This document shows, piece by piece, positions 18,768 to 27,495 of a stretch of 57,445 bases of DNA. Location of the stretch: assembly GCF_028330525.1 (NCBI RefSeq), contig NZ_JAQMSD010000075.1, positions 1 through 57,445 on the forward strand, given 5' to 3'. Under the pieces are notes generated by a model. That model was not told where the DNA came from. It worked only from the letters and a program-made list of their open reading frames with translations, and searched no databases. The translations under genes and the position numbers were made by a program. Position 1 is the stretch's first letter; each line of letters begins with the position of its first letter. The stretch comes from Spirulina sp. CS-785/01. Lineage in GTDB: Bacteria > Cyanobacteriota > Cyanobacteriia > Cyanobacteriales > Spirulinaceae.

Positions 18768-19727
18768 TTAGCGGGTTCGACGGCGAGAGACCATTTCCCG
18801 CCGACTTCTTGCTCCTTGTTTGTCGAGATGAAGGGGGCGGACTTGGGTGGTGATCCCTTCGGCTGTCCAGGCTTCTTGCATGGCGTTGGCCACTTCTTGA
18901 GCAATATTATATTTGGCGATCGCCAGTAATGTCGGCCCAGCCCCACTGATCACCAGTTCACACGCACCCGCTTCTAAGGCCGCCAGTCGCACCATTTGAT
19001 AGCCGGGGATTAACAGTTGGCGATAGGGTTGATGAATTTTGTCTTGGAGGGCGAGGCTTAATTGCCGGGTGTCTCCGGTTTCTAAGGCTTTGACGAGGAG
19101 AGCTAACCGGGAGGCGTTGAAAATTGCGTCACTGCGGCTTACCTCTGGGGGTAACACAGAGCGAGCTTGGGCAGTCGAGAGGGTAAAGTTGGGGACGGCT
19201 ACAATGGGAACAAGACTCTGATGCCAAGGAATTTCGCAAATTTGCCATTCTTCTCTCTGGGGTTGCGGGTTGGCGACGGCCAGACGACACCCTCCCAGTA
19301 AGGCGGGGACAATATTATCGGGATGGCCTTCAATGGCGATCGCAAGTTGTAAAATTTCTTGAGTATTTAACGGAGTCCCGGCCAGTTGGTTCGCCCCCAA
19401 CAGTCCCCCAATAATGGCCGTGGCCGAACTCCCTAACCCCCGTTCTAGGGGAATACTCATCTGAATCTTGATTTCGACCGAAGGCGGAGTTTGTTCTAAC
19501 TGCTCATACAAGTAGCAAAAGGATTGATAGACGAGGTTATCCTCATCTTTACTCACTTTAGCCCCTTGAGACCCCGGAACGTGAATTTTGAATCCTTCTG
19601 GGATAGGTTCTTCCGAGCAGACAAATTCAAATTGATTATAAATGCTTAATGCTGCCCCAATACAATCAAATCCTGGGCCAAGATTAGCGGTGGTTGCCGG
19701 AACAATAACAGAAGAAATTAATGGCAT
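18768..19727 (-). CDS. thrB: Homoserine kinase
   Basis: 319-residue GHMP-family kinase that phosphorylates L-homoserine in threonine synthesis. Visible are VPATTANLGPGFDCIGAAL at the N-terminus, the ATP loop PLERGLGSSATAIIGG (about 93-108), EGHPDNIVPALLGG and the C-terminal ISGAGPTLLAI motif. Length is normal for ThrB. It is transcribed alone or with the STAS operon 120 bases downstream; no other threonine gene is nearby. The 290 bases upstream to 20020 show no gene. Confidence 0.95.
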   Translation of the reverse strand: MPLISSVIVPATTANLGPGFDCIGAALSIYNQFEFVCSEEPIPEGFKIHVPGSQGAKVSKDEDNLVYQSFCYLYEQLEQTPPSVEIKIQMSIPLERGLGSSATAIIGGLLGANQLAGTPLNTQEILQLAIAIEGHPDNIVPALLGGCRLAVANPQPQREEWQICEIPWHQSLVPIVAVPNFTLSTAQARSVLPPEVSRSDAIFNASRLALLVKALETGDTRQLSLALQDKIHQPYRQLLIPGYQMVRLAALEAGACELVISGAGPTLLAIAKYNIAQEVANAMQEAWTAEGITTQVRPLHLDKQGARSRREMVSRRRTR

Positions 19728-20020
19728 TCAACTTGTTAAAAGAAAAAATACAACTTAGTCGGTGATTGGAATAAAAGTTAACGATATAAAGGAAGCAAGA
19801 ATGGGATTAACGGTGCTTGAAAACGAGTTATTTGGTTTAGAGTAAGCCCTAAGCTGGCTTATGCCAAGCCCAATTTCAACCCCGACAATATTTGATAATC
19901 CCGAAGGTTTGAGACTCTCATCAGTTTCTTAACCCGTTAAAAACCGATTTAACCGTGGGTTTAACCCCAAAATTTATTTTATCATATACGATTCCCTGTG
20001 TCTTATTTTAAATCAAGAAA

Positions 20021-21166
20021 TTAAAACCCCTTTCTCGTCTCCAGAAAATTTTGCCAAGACGGAAGGTTTTGGATTTTTTGGTAAACCTGTTGACTCACTA
20101 ACCGAGCTTCCGCTTCTTGATAATGTCCCCCTTGATAGTTTTCCCCCTCTTGGTTTCTGGCCAAAAAAAAGGGACGAGTGTTTAAATACGCAACCTTTTC
20201 CTCTTGTACAAATTGTTTAAATACCTTTTCGCCATAACTGATATGATCAGGAGTTTCAACCTCTTGAAAACTCGCCAAATAAGTTAATAAAAATGCTGCA
20301 TTATTCTCTTTAGTAATGCGTTGCATGGCTCGGAAAACTTTACTCGCTAACTGATAACTCACTTCTTGACAAGAGATTTTTAAATTACTAATCACATTAT
20401 CGAGTTTTAAAATCGGGATATCATACCAAACCAATTCATTTTTAATTTCTTTATAGGTTTGCTCTAATCCTTTGATGGGGACATTAGTAATTTTTAACTG
20501 TCCATTTTGAATCTTTAATTTAGGTTTCTTATAATCTCGAAAATCAAAACGCATCCGAAAGATATCATCGGAAATAAAGGCCACAATCACTAAATCTGGT
20601 GGATATTGTTGAAGCGTTTCTTTTAGTGTAATATAAATTTGATCTAACCCATAACCGGACACCCCTAAATTAATCACATTTAGACGAGAATCCAAATTTT
20701 CGAGTAAGGTTGGCCAGACAAAGCTATCATCAGTATCCAATCCAAACGTATAGGAATTACCAACAATTAAAACCGTATATTGATCCGGGTTAGGTTGATA
20801 ATCTTCTAAATCTCGTTGGCCTTGGGAATTTGTGGTATATTGGTTTCCATTAATCTTCACCGAAAGATTAGCTTGGGGAGTCCAACCACGACTGGGGTGG
20901 GGACGGTGTAAACTGTCATCCTTAATGAGACCTTTTCCTGCTTCATAACGCTGTACAAACCGCCATTTCCACCATCCTGAGTCACAAGCAGCATTCTCAT
21001 AAGTCTCCCGGTTGGAAATATTATAAAGATGTTCTAATCCTTCATACTGATGGAGAAATTTGAGTTGCACCACTTGGAAAACCGTTTCTAGTATTCCTAA
21101 TGTAATTAGCGTAATAATGCTATAGGTTTGTAGCGATTTACGAAACGATTTCACTGCTGGTTTCAA
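20021..21166 (-). CDS. SGNH/GDSL hydrolase-like membrane protein (SxtL-like position)
   Basis: 381 residues with an N-terminal membrane anchor (about 14-36). Esterase landmarks are LIVGNSYTFGLDTDD (block I, candidate Ser138), INLGVSGYGLDQ (block II Gly171) and GGHYQEAEARLV near the C-terminus (candidate His348). The predicted start is TTG with no good ribosome site, so the true start may differ slightly. It is the last gene of a four-gene leftward set with carbamoyltransferase, SxtJ-like and SxtK-like genes, the order of sxtI-J-K-L. It may transfer or remove an acyl group on a cell-surface or small-molecule product. Confidence 0.82.
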   Translation of the reverse strand: MKPAVKSFRKSLQTYSIITLITLGILETVFQVVQLKFLHQYEGLEHLYNISNRETYENAACDSGWWKWRFVQRYEAGKGLIKDDSLHRPHPSRGWTPQANLSVKINGNQYTTNSQGQRDLEDYQPNPDQYTVLIVGNSYTFGLDTDDSFVWPTLLENLDSRLNVINLGVSGYGLDQIYITLKETLQQYPPDLVIVAFISDDIFRMRFDFRDYKKPKLKIQNGQLKITNVPIKGLEQTYKEIKNELVWYDIPILKLDNVISNLKISCQEVSYQLASKVFRAMQRITKENNAAFLLTYLASFQEVETPDHISYGEKVFKQFVQEEKVAYLNTRPFFLARNQEGENYQGGHYQEAEARLVSQQVYQKIQNLPSWQNFLETRKGF

Positions 21167-21215
21167 GGAATAATGAACAGTATCCGGGAGAAGGGAGAAA
21201 AGAGGCTAAACTTAC

Positions 21216-21368
21216 TTAGAAAAGCGTGTAAATGAAGGGTGCGATCGCAGACCCTTGAGTAAAAATAATCAACCCTCCCAACAATACCAAACTAATAATC
21301 AACGGAGCAAGCCAGTATTTTTTTCGTTCTCGAAGAAAAGCCCACAAATCCTGTATTAATTCCCACAT
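21216..21368 (-). CDS. DUF5989/SxtK-like small membrane protein
   Basis: A 50-residue frame: MWELIQDLWAFLRERKKYWL, then one hydrophobic helix with LIISLVLLGGLIIF and the ending APFIYTLF. This matches the DUF5989 family and the size of SxtK. Its ATG shares one base with the TAA of the SxtJ gene (TAATG), so translation is coupled. Single-pass inner-membrane protein; function unknown, but nearly always found beside NodU-type carbamoyltransferases and SxtJ. Confidence 0.88.
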   Translation of the reverse strand: MWELIQDLWAFLRERKKYWLAPLIISLVLLGGLIIFTQGSAIAPFIYTLF

Positions 21369-21772
21369 TAAAACGGTTTCTCCATACTTTTCTGCGTCCG
21401 TAGCTGACTGGTGACACGATAACTCTCTAACTGTCGCTCAAAAGTCCGTGAGAGGGGGTCTCGTCCGATGAGACGCATCACCAAGGCCATGGGAGTCACC
21501 ATCAAAAAGAAAATTATACCCAAAATGAGGCGCGTATTGAGCCAAGCCAGCACCGTAGCAACCTTTATCCAGACTACAGCAACAGGTTTAAAGGTTTTAG
21601 GGACAATCAGAGCCAACCCCCAGAATACCGCACCAAGAATCCAGGGGACAAGGGGAAACCCGTGGCCCCATATCCAAGGAAGCAACACCCCAAACAACAG
21701 AGGGATAACACTCCCCAGCAGCATACCAAATTGACGGAGTTCTTTTTTGCTTTGCGGAATTGCGATCGCCAT
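21368..21772 (-). CDS. SxtJ-family membrane protein
   Basis: 134 residues with three to four hydrophobic segments (LLGSVIPLLFGVLLPWIWG, LVPWILGAVFWGLALIVP, LILGIIFFLMVTPMALVMR) and the family ending RLIGRDPLSRTFE. The start has GAGGG four bases upstream. It recurs in operons with carbamoyltransferases, including the saxitoxin cluster, where its role is not established. Here it couples by TAATG to the SxtK-like gene; the carbamoyltransferase ends 281 bases upstream, with no gene in that gap. Confidence 0.9.
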   Translation of the reverse strand: MAIAIPQSKKELRQFGMLLGSVIPLLFGVLLPWIWGHGFPLVPWILGAVFWGLALIVPKTFKPVAVVWIKVATVLAWLNTRLILGIIFFLMVTPMALVMRLIGRDPLSRTFERQLESYRVTSQLRTQKSMEKPF

Positions 21773-22053
21773 ATCCCTCTATAATCACACTTCCCTTAAA
21801 ATAGCAAACTCTGAACCTCCCTAGCTCACAGAATCCGGAATTTCATATCCCTTACCCAATTCTAACTCCAATAACGCCGCTTCTCACCCCAACGCGCTAC
21901 GATAAGGCCGATGAGAGCTAATCGCTAACCGATGGTTTATTGATGCCCTCCAAATGAATTAGGCCGACAAACAAGGCAGCCTATTACACACCGTAAAACA
22001 CCATTGTGAGGTTTTTGTGAGGGTTTTGTGATGCCCACACCCCGTAAAATCAG

Positions 22054-23892
22054 TCAATCTAACTCAAACTCCTCCTGCCACCCCTGATCCTTGTCCCACT
22101 GGGGTTGTGCCGACTTCGCCAACAGAAAATTCTCCAACACCAAATAATCCATCTCCGTCCGCATAAAACAGCGATAAGCATCCTCTGGAGTACAGACAAT
22201 CGGTTCTCCCCGCACATTAAACGACGTATTCACCAACACCCCGCACCCCGTTTTCTGCTCAAACGTGCGAATTAGCTCATAATAACGGGGATTCGTCTCC
22301 CAATGAACCGTTTGCACCCGTGCCGAATAGTCCACATGAGTCACCGCAGGAATCTCCGAGCGAGGCACTTTTAACTTGTCAATGCCAAATAACTCCTGTT
22401 GCTCCTTCGTCATCGGTTTTCGTAACCTATTCTGCACCCAGGCCACCAACAGCATATAAGGACTCTTGCGGTCAATTTGAAAATAATCGGCCACCCGTTC
22501 AGCTAATACCGAAGGAGCAAAAGGCCGAAACGACTCTCGATATTTAATTTTTAAATTCATCACCGACTGCATTTCCGAGTTACGGGGGTCCCCAATAATC
22601 GAGCGATTCCCCAACGCACGGGGTCCAAACTCCATGCGGCCTTGAAACCACCCCACCACCTTTCCCTCCGCCAAAATTTCCGCCAACTTAGGCATTAACT
22701 CCTCATCCGGCAATTCCCTATAATCGGCCTGTACATCCCGTAAATACTCCTCAATCTCCCCTGCTGTAAACTTCGGCCCCAAATAGGCCCCCTGCATCGT
22801 GTCTTCTCTTTCCGTCATGCGGGGATGGCCACAATACTGATACCACACCGATAAAGCCGCCCCTAACGCCCCTCCTGCGTCCCCTGCGGCGGGTTGAATC
22901 CAAATATCTTGAAAATTCCCCTCCCGCACCAAACGTCCGTTAGCGACGCAATTCAACGCCACTCCACCCGCTAAACAAAGATGATCTACTCCTAATTCCC
23001 GATAAGTCGTCTTGGCCAACCGTAAAACAATTTCCTCTGTCACCTGTTGAACAGAGGCCGCAATATCCATCTCCCGTTGCGTAATTTGGCTTTCTCTTGA
23101 CCGGGGTTTCCCCCCAAATAAGCGATGAAATTTATCATTGGTCATGGTGAGACCAGTAGCATAGTTAAAGTAGTCCATGTTTAATCGAAATGTGCCATCA
23201 TCCTTTAAATCAATGAGATAATCAAGAATGTGCTGAACATATTTCGGTTCACCGTAGGGAGCAAGGCCCATAAGTTTATATTCCCCAGAGTTCACCTTAA
23301 ACCCGGTGTAATAGGTAAAGGCCGAGTAGAGCATTCCGAGGGAGTGGGGGAAGTCCAGTTCCCAGATAGGGGTAATTTGGTTATCTTGGCCTATCCAGAG
23401 GGAGGTGGTGGCCCATTCCCCTACCGCATCGAGACATAAGATGGCGGCCTTTTGGAAAGGACTGGGAAAGAAGGCCGAGGCCGCGTGAGACTGGTGGTGT
23501 TCGTTGAAGAGGAGGGGAGGGAGTTGTTTCACTTTGCAGTCTGCAAGTTTAGCCAGTTCTTTTTTGAGGACAGTTTTCAGGTAGAGTTTCTCCTGTAACC
23601 AGACAGACATGGCGGCCACAAAGGAACGAAACCCTTTCGGAGCGTAGGCCAAATAGGTTTCTAAGAGCCGTTCAAAGGTGATAAAGGGTTTTTCGTAGAA
23701 GACAATATAATCAAGGTCTTGGAGGCGAATTTTGTCCTCGTTGAGGCAATATTGAATAGCATGATAGGGGAAGCGAGAATCATGTTTTTTGCGCGAGAAG
23801 CGTTCTTCTTGGGCGGCTGCGAAGATTTGTCCATCTTGCACAAGGGCGGCGGCACTATCATGGTAGTAAGCAGAAATACCAAGGATGTTCAT
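22054..23892 (-). CDS. NodU/CmcH-family O-carbamoyltransferase (SxtI-like)
   Basis: 612 residues. The N-terminal Kae1-like ATP-binding domain begins ILGISAYYHDSAAAL and includes EERFSRKKHDSRFP, HHQSHAASAFFPSPF and GGVALNCVANG. The C-terminal carbamoyltransferase domain includes GRMEFGPRALGNRSI and VNTSFNVRGEPIVCTPEDA. These are the residues used to make carbamoyl-adenylate and pass the carbamoyl group to a hydroxyl. The substrate cannot be told from sequence. It heads the four-gene sxtI-J-K-L-like set; upstream a degraded copy of part of this gene lies near 24336-24510. Confidence 0.93.
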   Translation of the reverse strand: MNILGISAYYHDSAAALVQDGQIFAAAQEERFSRKKHDSRFPYHAIQYCLNEDKIRLQDLDYIVFYEKPFITFERLLETYLAYAPKGFRSFVAAMSVWLQEKLYLKTVLKKELAKLADCKVKQLPPLLFNEHHQSHAASAFFPSPFQKAAILCLDAVGEWATTSLWIGQDNQITPIWELDFPHSLGMLYSAFTYYTGFKVNSGEYKLMGLAPYGEPKYVQHILDYLIDLKDDGTFRLNMDYFNYATGLTMTNDKFHRLFGGKPRSRESQITQREMDIAASVQQVTEEIVLRLAKTTYRELGVDHLCLAGGVALNCVANGRLVREGNFQDIWIQPAAGDAGGALGAALSVWYQYCGHPRMTEREDTMQGAYLGPKFTAGEIEEYLRDVQADYRELPDEELMPKLAEILAEGKVVGWFQGRMEFGPRALGNRSIIGDPRNSEMQSVMNLKIKYRESFRPFAPSVLAERVADYFQIDRKSPYMLLVAWVQNRLRKPMTKEQQELFGIDKLKVPRSEIPAVTHVDYSARVQTVHWETNPRYYELIRTFEQKTGCGVLVNTSFNVRGEPIVCTPEDAYRCFMRTEMDYLVLENFLLAKSAQPQWDKDQGWQEEFELD

Positions 23893-23940
23893 AAATTGGG
23901 GAAGGGGGAATGGGTGATAGTTCTTAATTTTAGATTATGT

Positions 23941-24204
23941 TGAGAAACCGGGTTTCTCTCAAGATTGAAGTATTTTCAACAAGATTGACCACAGAACCCC
24001 GGTTTCTTGCTCTCTGGCAATACTCTGGAGGTTGAGAAACCGGGTTTCTCTCAAGATTGAAGTATTTTCAGCAAAATTGACCACAGAAACCCGGTTTCTT
24101 GCTCTCTGGCAATACTCTAGGGGGTGAGAAACCGGGTTTCTCTCAAGATTGAAGTATTTTCAGCAAAATTGACCACAGAACCCCGGTTTCTTGCTCTCAC
24201 TTTG
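23941..24204. repeat. Three tandem copies of a 92-bp palindromic dispersed repeat
   Basis: Units start at 23941, 24033 and 24125 (exact period 92). Each begins TGAGAAACCGGGTTTCTCTC, a palindrome around AACCGGGTT, then AAGATTGAAGTATTTTCA, and ends near CCCGGTTTCTTGCTCTC. The third copy is truncated. A single copy in opposite orientation lies at 29225-29302. No coding content. Confidence 0.95.
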
Positions 24205-24335
24205 CTCTCAATTGGGAACAATTGTTAAATTTGGAAGGAAAACAAAACTTATATCTAACCGATTGCAAACTCTGTCAATACCTGTTGCATCCATTGACGA
24301 TATTGGTTTAGTCGTTCCATGTTACAATTTCCTCC

Positions 24336-24510
24336 CTCAGTTTATACTCCCCAGAGTTCACCTTAAACTCAGAGTAATAGGTAAAGGCCGAGTAGAGCAT
24401 TCTGAGGAAGTGGGAAAAGTCTAGTTCTCAGATAGGGGTAATTTGGTTATCTTGGTCTATCCAGAGGGAAGTTGTGGCCTATTCATCCAAGCATAAGATG
24501 ATAACCTTCC
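24336..24510 (-). pseudogene. Degraded fragment of the neighbouring carbamoyltransferase gene
   Basis: This stretch aligns base for base with about 23270-23450 inside the carbamoyltransferase gene (for example CCCCAGAGTTCACCTTAAAC, AGGTAAAGGCCGAGTAGAGC and GGTAATTTGGTTATCTTGG are shared), with scattered substitutions and a small deletion. It lacks start, stop and the rest of the gene. A partial duplication that is now decaying. Confidence 0.88.
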
Positions 24511-24854
24511 TCTCATTTCCATTCCCTTCTCCTCACCGCAACCTCCCCCTCTCGTTTTATGAAGTTTTGTAACAGGTTGCGTAATTTTGCCCCAGTTTTT
24601 CTGAGTGCTAGATAGGGGGATGTCTTCCCCCAGTCAATCCTGTTAAGAGACGATAAACGATGCTGCCGTTTCCTTTGATTCTGTGCTAAAAGGGATCAAG
24701 ATCGTTCGATAGGATTGACCCTGTACAGCAAATTTTTCTAATATAGCCATCTCAAATAGGCTATGAACACCAGATCGCTGTGTCTCACCCATAGCAACAA
24801 TTGAAAATCAAAGTGTTCATGTCCTATCTAATATCGCTATATATAAGTAATTAA
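24511..24854. other. Non-coding gap before the McrBC-like operon end
   Basis: No gene seen. A hairpin GGGGGA/TCCCCC lies at 24615-24631. The last 100 bases become strongly AT-rich, marking the junction with the AT-rich operon to the right. No clear terminator for the leftward operon ending at 24855 is visible beyond this. Confidence 0.5.
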
Positions 24855-25892
24855 TTAAAGTAAATTTGTTATGTGTAGTTGACCATCAAGAAACTTAAAT
24901 TCCGCAACCTTTCTAGTTTTGAAATTTTCTCTAAATTCAACAAAACTATTATAAACTCGGCTATCATCTCCATTTTCAATAAAAATTGTAAATGGAACTT
25001 TTCCTTTTTTTTCACGATCACGATAAAAATTGACTGAAACAGTATGTTTTCCTTGAGGAATTTTATCCCAAGTTATATTTTCTTGAGGATTACTTACAAG
25101 AGGTGTAGTTGCATTAGCATCAACATCTAATTTACCAATACTTTCGTGATACTCAACAGTTGTATTTTTATAATTAATCACGCCTCCTTCAGTATGAATT
25201 TCTAAGTCTAAATCATCAGTTGTATTCCAAGATAAATTTACACGGAATTGTCCAGAATTTCCTTGTATTTTTTGCCGACTTAGATTGACCAGTCTATCTA
25301 CATCGGCTTTGATTTCAGATTTTCGAGTTGGAGAGGCAGAAAGATATTCTCGATGTTTTACTGCTACTAATTCATCAATTAGTTGATTTCTTCTATCTTC
25401 AGGAGTTTTTACTACTTTTAATGTTTCTATTGGCTTTGAAATATTAGTCCTCAGTTCTTTTATAAATTTTATAACTTCTTGTAAATCAATATAGATTATA
25501 TATAAAATAGGAGATTGTCCTAGCTTTAATTCTCCATATTTAATTCCCTTATATTCTTTAAAATTAGCTAAATCTTGATCAAAAGAAATTGCATATCTTG
25601 GTTTAAAGTTTATTTTCCCGTCACTATCTTTATTGATTTCTTGTATTAATTCTTTATAAAGATAGGTTTGTATATAACTTACCTTAAAATCTAAGAATTC
25701 GATTTCTGTTTTAATTTTATCTGTATCTAATGCTTCATAAGAATTAATTCCTCCTTTATCTTGAAAAAACAGTCTAAGTTTTGGTTCAATCAGTTTTTGA
25801 TTTACTGTTTGGCGAACTTGAGCATTAAGTGATATGATAGGATTAAAAGCACTTATAACATTATTGGGTGAATCATATTTAATCATAGTCAT
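24855..25892 (-). CDS. McrBC-associated protein with C-terminal YfaP/DUF2135-like beta-sandwich domain
   Basis: 345 residues, third gene of the AT-rich leftward operon; its start overlaps the nuclease gene by 14 bases. The N-terminal 200 residues are charged and mostly helical with no recognised domain. From about 217 the sequence reads QFRVNLSWNTTDDLDLEIHT, then GKLDVDAN, ENITWDKIPQGKHTVSVNFY and PFTIFIENGDDSRVYN. This is the pattern of YfaP/DUF2135-like beta-sandwiches, where the Asp residues often bind metal. I know of no standard McrBC system with such a subunit. It may be a sensor, regulator or effector; function is inference. Confidence 0.72.
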   Translation of the reverse strand: MTMIKYDSPNNVISAFNPIISLNAQVRQTVNQKLIEPKLRLFFQDKGGINSYEALDTDKIKTEIEFLDFKVSYIQTYLYKELIQEINKDSDGKINFKPRYAISFDQDLANFKEYKGIKYGELKLGQSPILYIIYIDLQEVIKFIKELRTNISKPIETLKVVKTPEDRRNQLIDELVAVKHREYLSASPTRKSEIKADVDRLVNLSRQKIQGNSGQFRVNLSWNTTDDLDLEIHTEGGVINYKNTTVEYHESIGKLDVDANATTPLVSNPQENITWDKIPQGKHTVSVNFYRDREKKGKVPFTIFIENGDDSRVYNSFVEFRENFKTRKVAEFKFLDGQLHITNLL

Positions 25893-27495
25893 TTTGCTGT
25901 ATATAAAAGTCTTGAAGTATTTTAAAATTCACTTTAATGATTTTAATTTTGCTGTCATTAACGTAAGTATTATTTACTCTCTGTGGTTCTTGAAAATTTA
26001 ACGGATCACTAGAAAAATATGGAATCCAAAATTCACTCTCCGTTTTGATCCTATCCCAATTTTTTTGTACTGTCCATTCATAGATTAATTGTTTGTGTAT
26101 GTCTTCTTTTACTTTGTTTATTCCATTTGAATCAATATAGTTTGGTGAATACCTTTCATAGTCCAAAACCCGCATATACTTATAATCAATAATTTTAATA
26201 CACTGATGTAATATATTCAGTTCTTGCTGTAAAAATTTTTTAAATTTTTCTAAATCGCTATGAGACATATATCGAGGTCGGAGAGATCCCTGAACCTGAA
26301 TTTGACTGCTACGCTTTGAAAGTTCTAGGTATTTTTTCCAAATTGCTGGACAATCCTTTTGTAATGTAGGAATGTCTAATAACTTTACTAGAAAAATTTG
26401 TCCTTCTTGGGGTAAGTTGGATGGTTCAACTTGACACCAATTTTCTAGATCATCTTTGTTCTCTTTTAATACTAGATCAGGACGTAAGTACCGTACCTTT
26501 GTAAAATTATTTAATTTTAGTTTAAATGGATTAATCGAATATTCATTATTTATTGGTTTTAAACATCCATTAACATCTGCAAAAAATACACATTTTCTAT
26601 ATTCCGGTTTATTCAATACATAGGTTTGACACATATCTTCCCATATATCGTAGAAACTGCTGAACCCCCAGTAAATGCCTTTATTATCTTCTTGCCGTTC
26701 TCCGTATAAAAATGCTTCTACTGCTTCAAAAAAATGCCAATAGTCTTCATCTTTATAAGCTGTCTTAATATCAATATTTTCTAGAGTTTCCTTTAAAATA
26801 TCTACAGTTTCTAAAAATGTATCTTCGCCAAATAGACTACTGTTAGGCTGTAAGTGTTGGTCTTTAAACTCTCTGGCAAGCTCTATAGCTCTATCAGATA
26901 CATCTTCTAATTCGTCCAACTCTTTTTTTATTTCAGTATAGATAAAACAAAAAATTTGCAAAATGGGAGGACTCCCTTGTACTAAAACTTTTTTAGCTAT
27001 ATTCATTTCGTCAATATAGATTACATCATCATCAAGATAGATTGCTTGGTGCATATAATGGTGAATTTTAGAATAGTCGATTTCGTTACTTTTCTTTTGT
27101 TTCTGTTCTAAAGATACAATTCTTAGCTCATCATAGCCTTCTAGTATTTTATCTAAAGAGTTTATTTTTCCATAAAAAACTATCTGATCATTATTTTCAT
27201 TGATAAAGCTAAAACCATTACTATTTTCAATTATTCCATCTCGATCAATAGATCTGTTTTGACTATCTATATATTTTTGTTTTCTTTGTATGTAAACTTT
27301 GAAAGTTCGATACATTTTGAAGAAAAACTCTTTAACTAAGTTAAAGTTTGTATCCTCAAAATCATCAAATCCTAATGGAAGCCAAAACTCTAGACGGCCA
27401 GTATCTGAATTTCTCTGAAGGCCGACAAATGAATAAGTACGATAACCACGTTGTCGATCAGTTTTTATAAAATCTATTTCATTGATATCAAACAT
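25879..27495 (-). CDS. McrC/LlaJI-like PD-(D/E)XK restriction nuclease subunit
   Basis: 538 residues. The N-terminal part (RTYSFVGLQRN, RLEFWLPLGFDDF) resembles the leading domain of LlaJI-family restriction proteins. A C-terminal nuclease core can be read as Glu285 (IWEDMC), Asp340 (RYLRPDLVL), Asp437-Tyr-Lys439 (IIDYKYM) and Gln469 (HKQLIYEW), the E...PD...(D/E)XK...QxxxY order of McrC-type enzymes. It overlaps the AAA+ gene by eight bases. With the McrB-like partner it should cleave DNA in a GTP- or ATP-dependent way. No DNA methyltransferase is in the window, so a modification-dependent (type IV) mode is the simpler guess. Confidence 0.75.
   Translation of the reverse strand: MFDINEIDFIKTDRQRGYRTYSFVGLQRNSDTGRLEFWLPLGFDDFEDTNFNLVKEFFFKMYRTFKVYIQRKQKYIDSQNRSIDRDGIIENSNGFSFINENNDQIVFYGKINSLDKILEGYDELRIVSLEQKQKKSNEIDYSKIHHYMHQAIYLDDDVIYIDEMNIAKKVLVQGSPPILQIFCFIYTEIKKELDELEDVSDRAIELAREFKDQHLQPNSSLFGEDTFLETVDILKETLENIDIKTAYKDEDYWHFFEAVEAFLYGERQEDNKGIYWGFSSFYDIWEDMCQTYVLNKPEYRKCVFFADVNGCLKPINNEYSINPFKLKLNNFTKVRYLRPDLVLKENKDDLENWCQVEPSNLPQEGQIFLVKLLDIPTLQKDCPAIWKKYLELSKRSSQIQVQGSLRPRYMSHSDLEKFKKFLQQELNILHQCIKIIDYKYMRVLDYERYSPNYIDSNGINKVKEDIHKQLIYEWTVQKNWDRIKTESEFWIPYFSSDPLNFQEPQRVNNTYVNDSKIKIIKVNFKILQDFYIQQNDYD

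Noticed and set aside
20021-23892. A saxitoxin biosynthesis cluster
   Set aside because: Only the I-J-K-L-type cassette is present. No polyketide-like sxtA, amidinotransferase sxtG or oxygenases occur in the window, and this cassette is also found in non-toxic bacteria.
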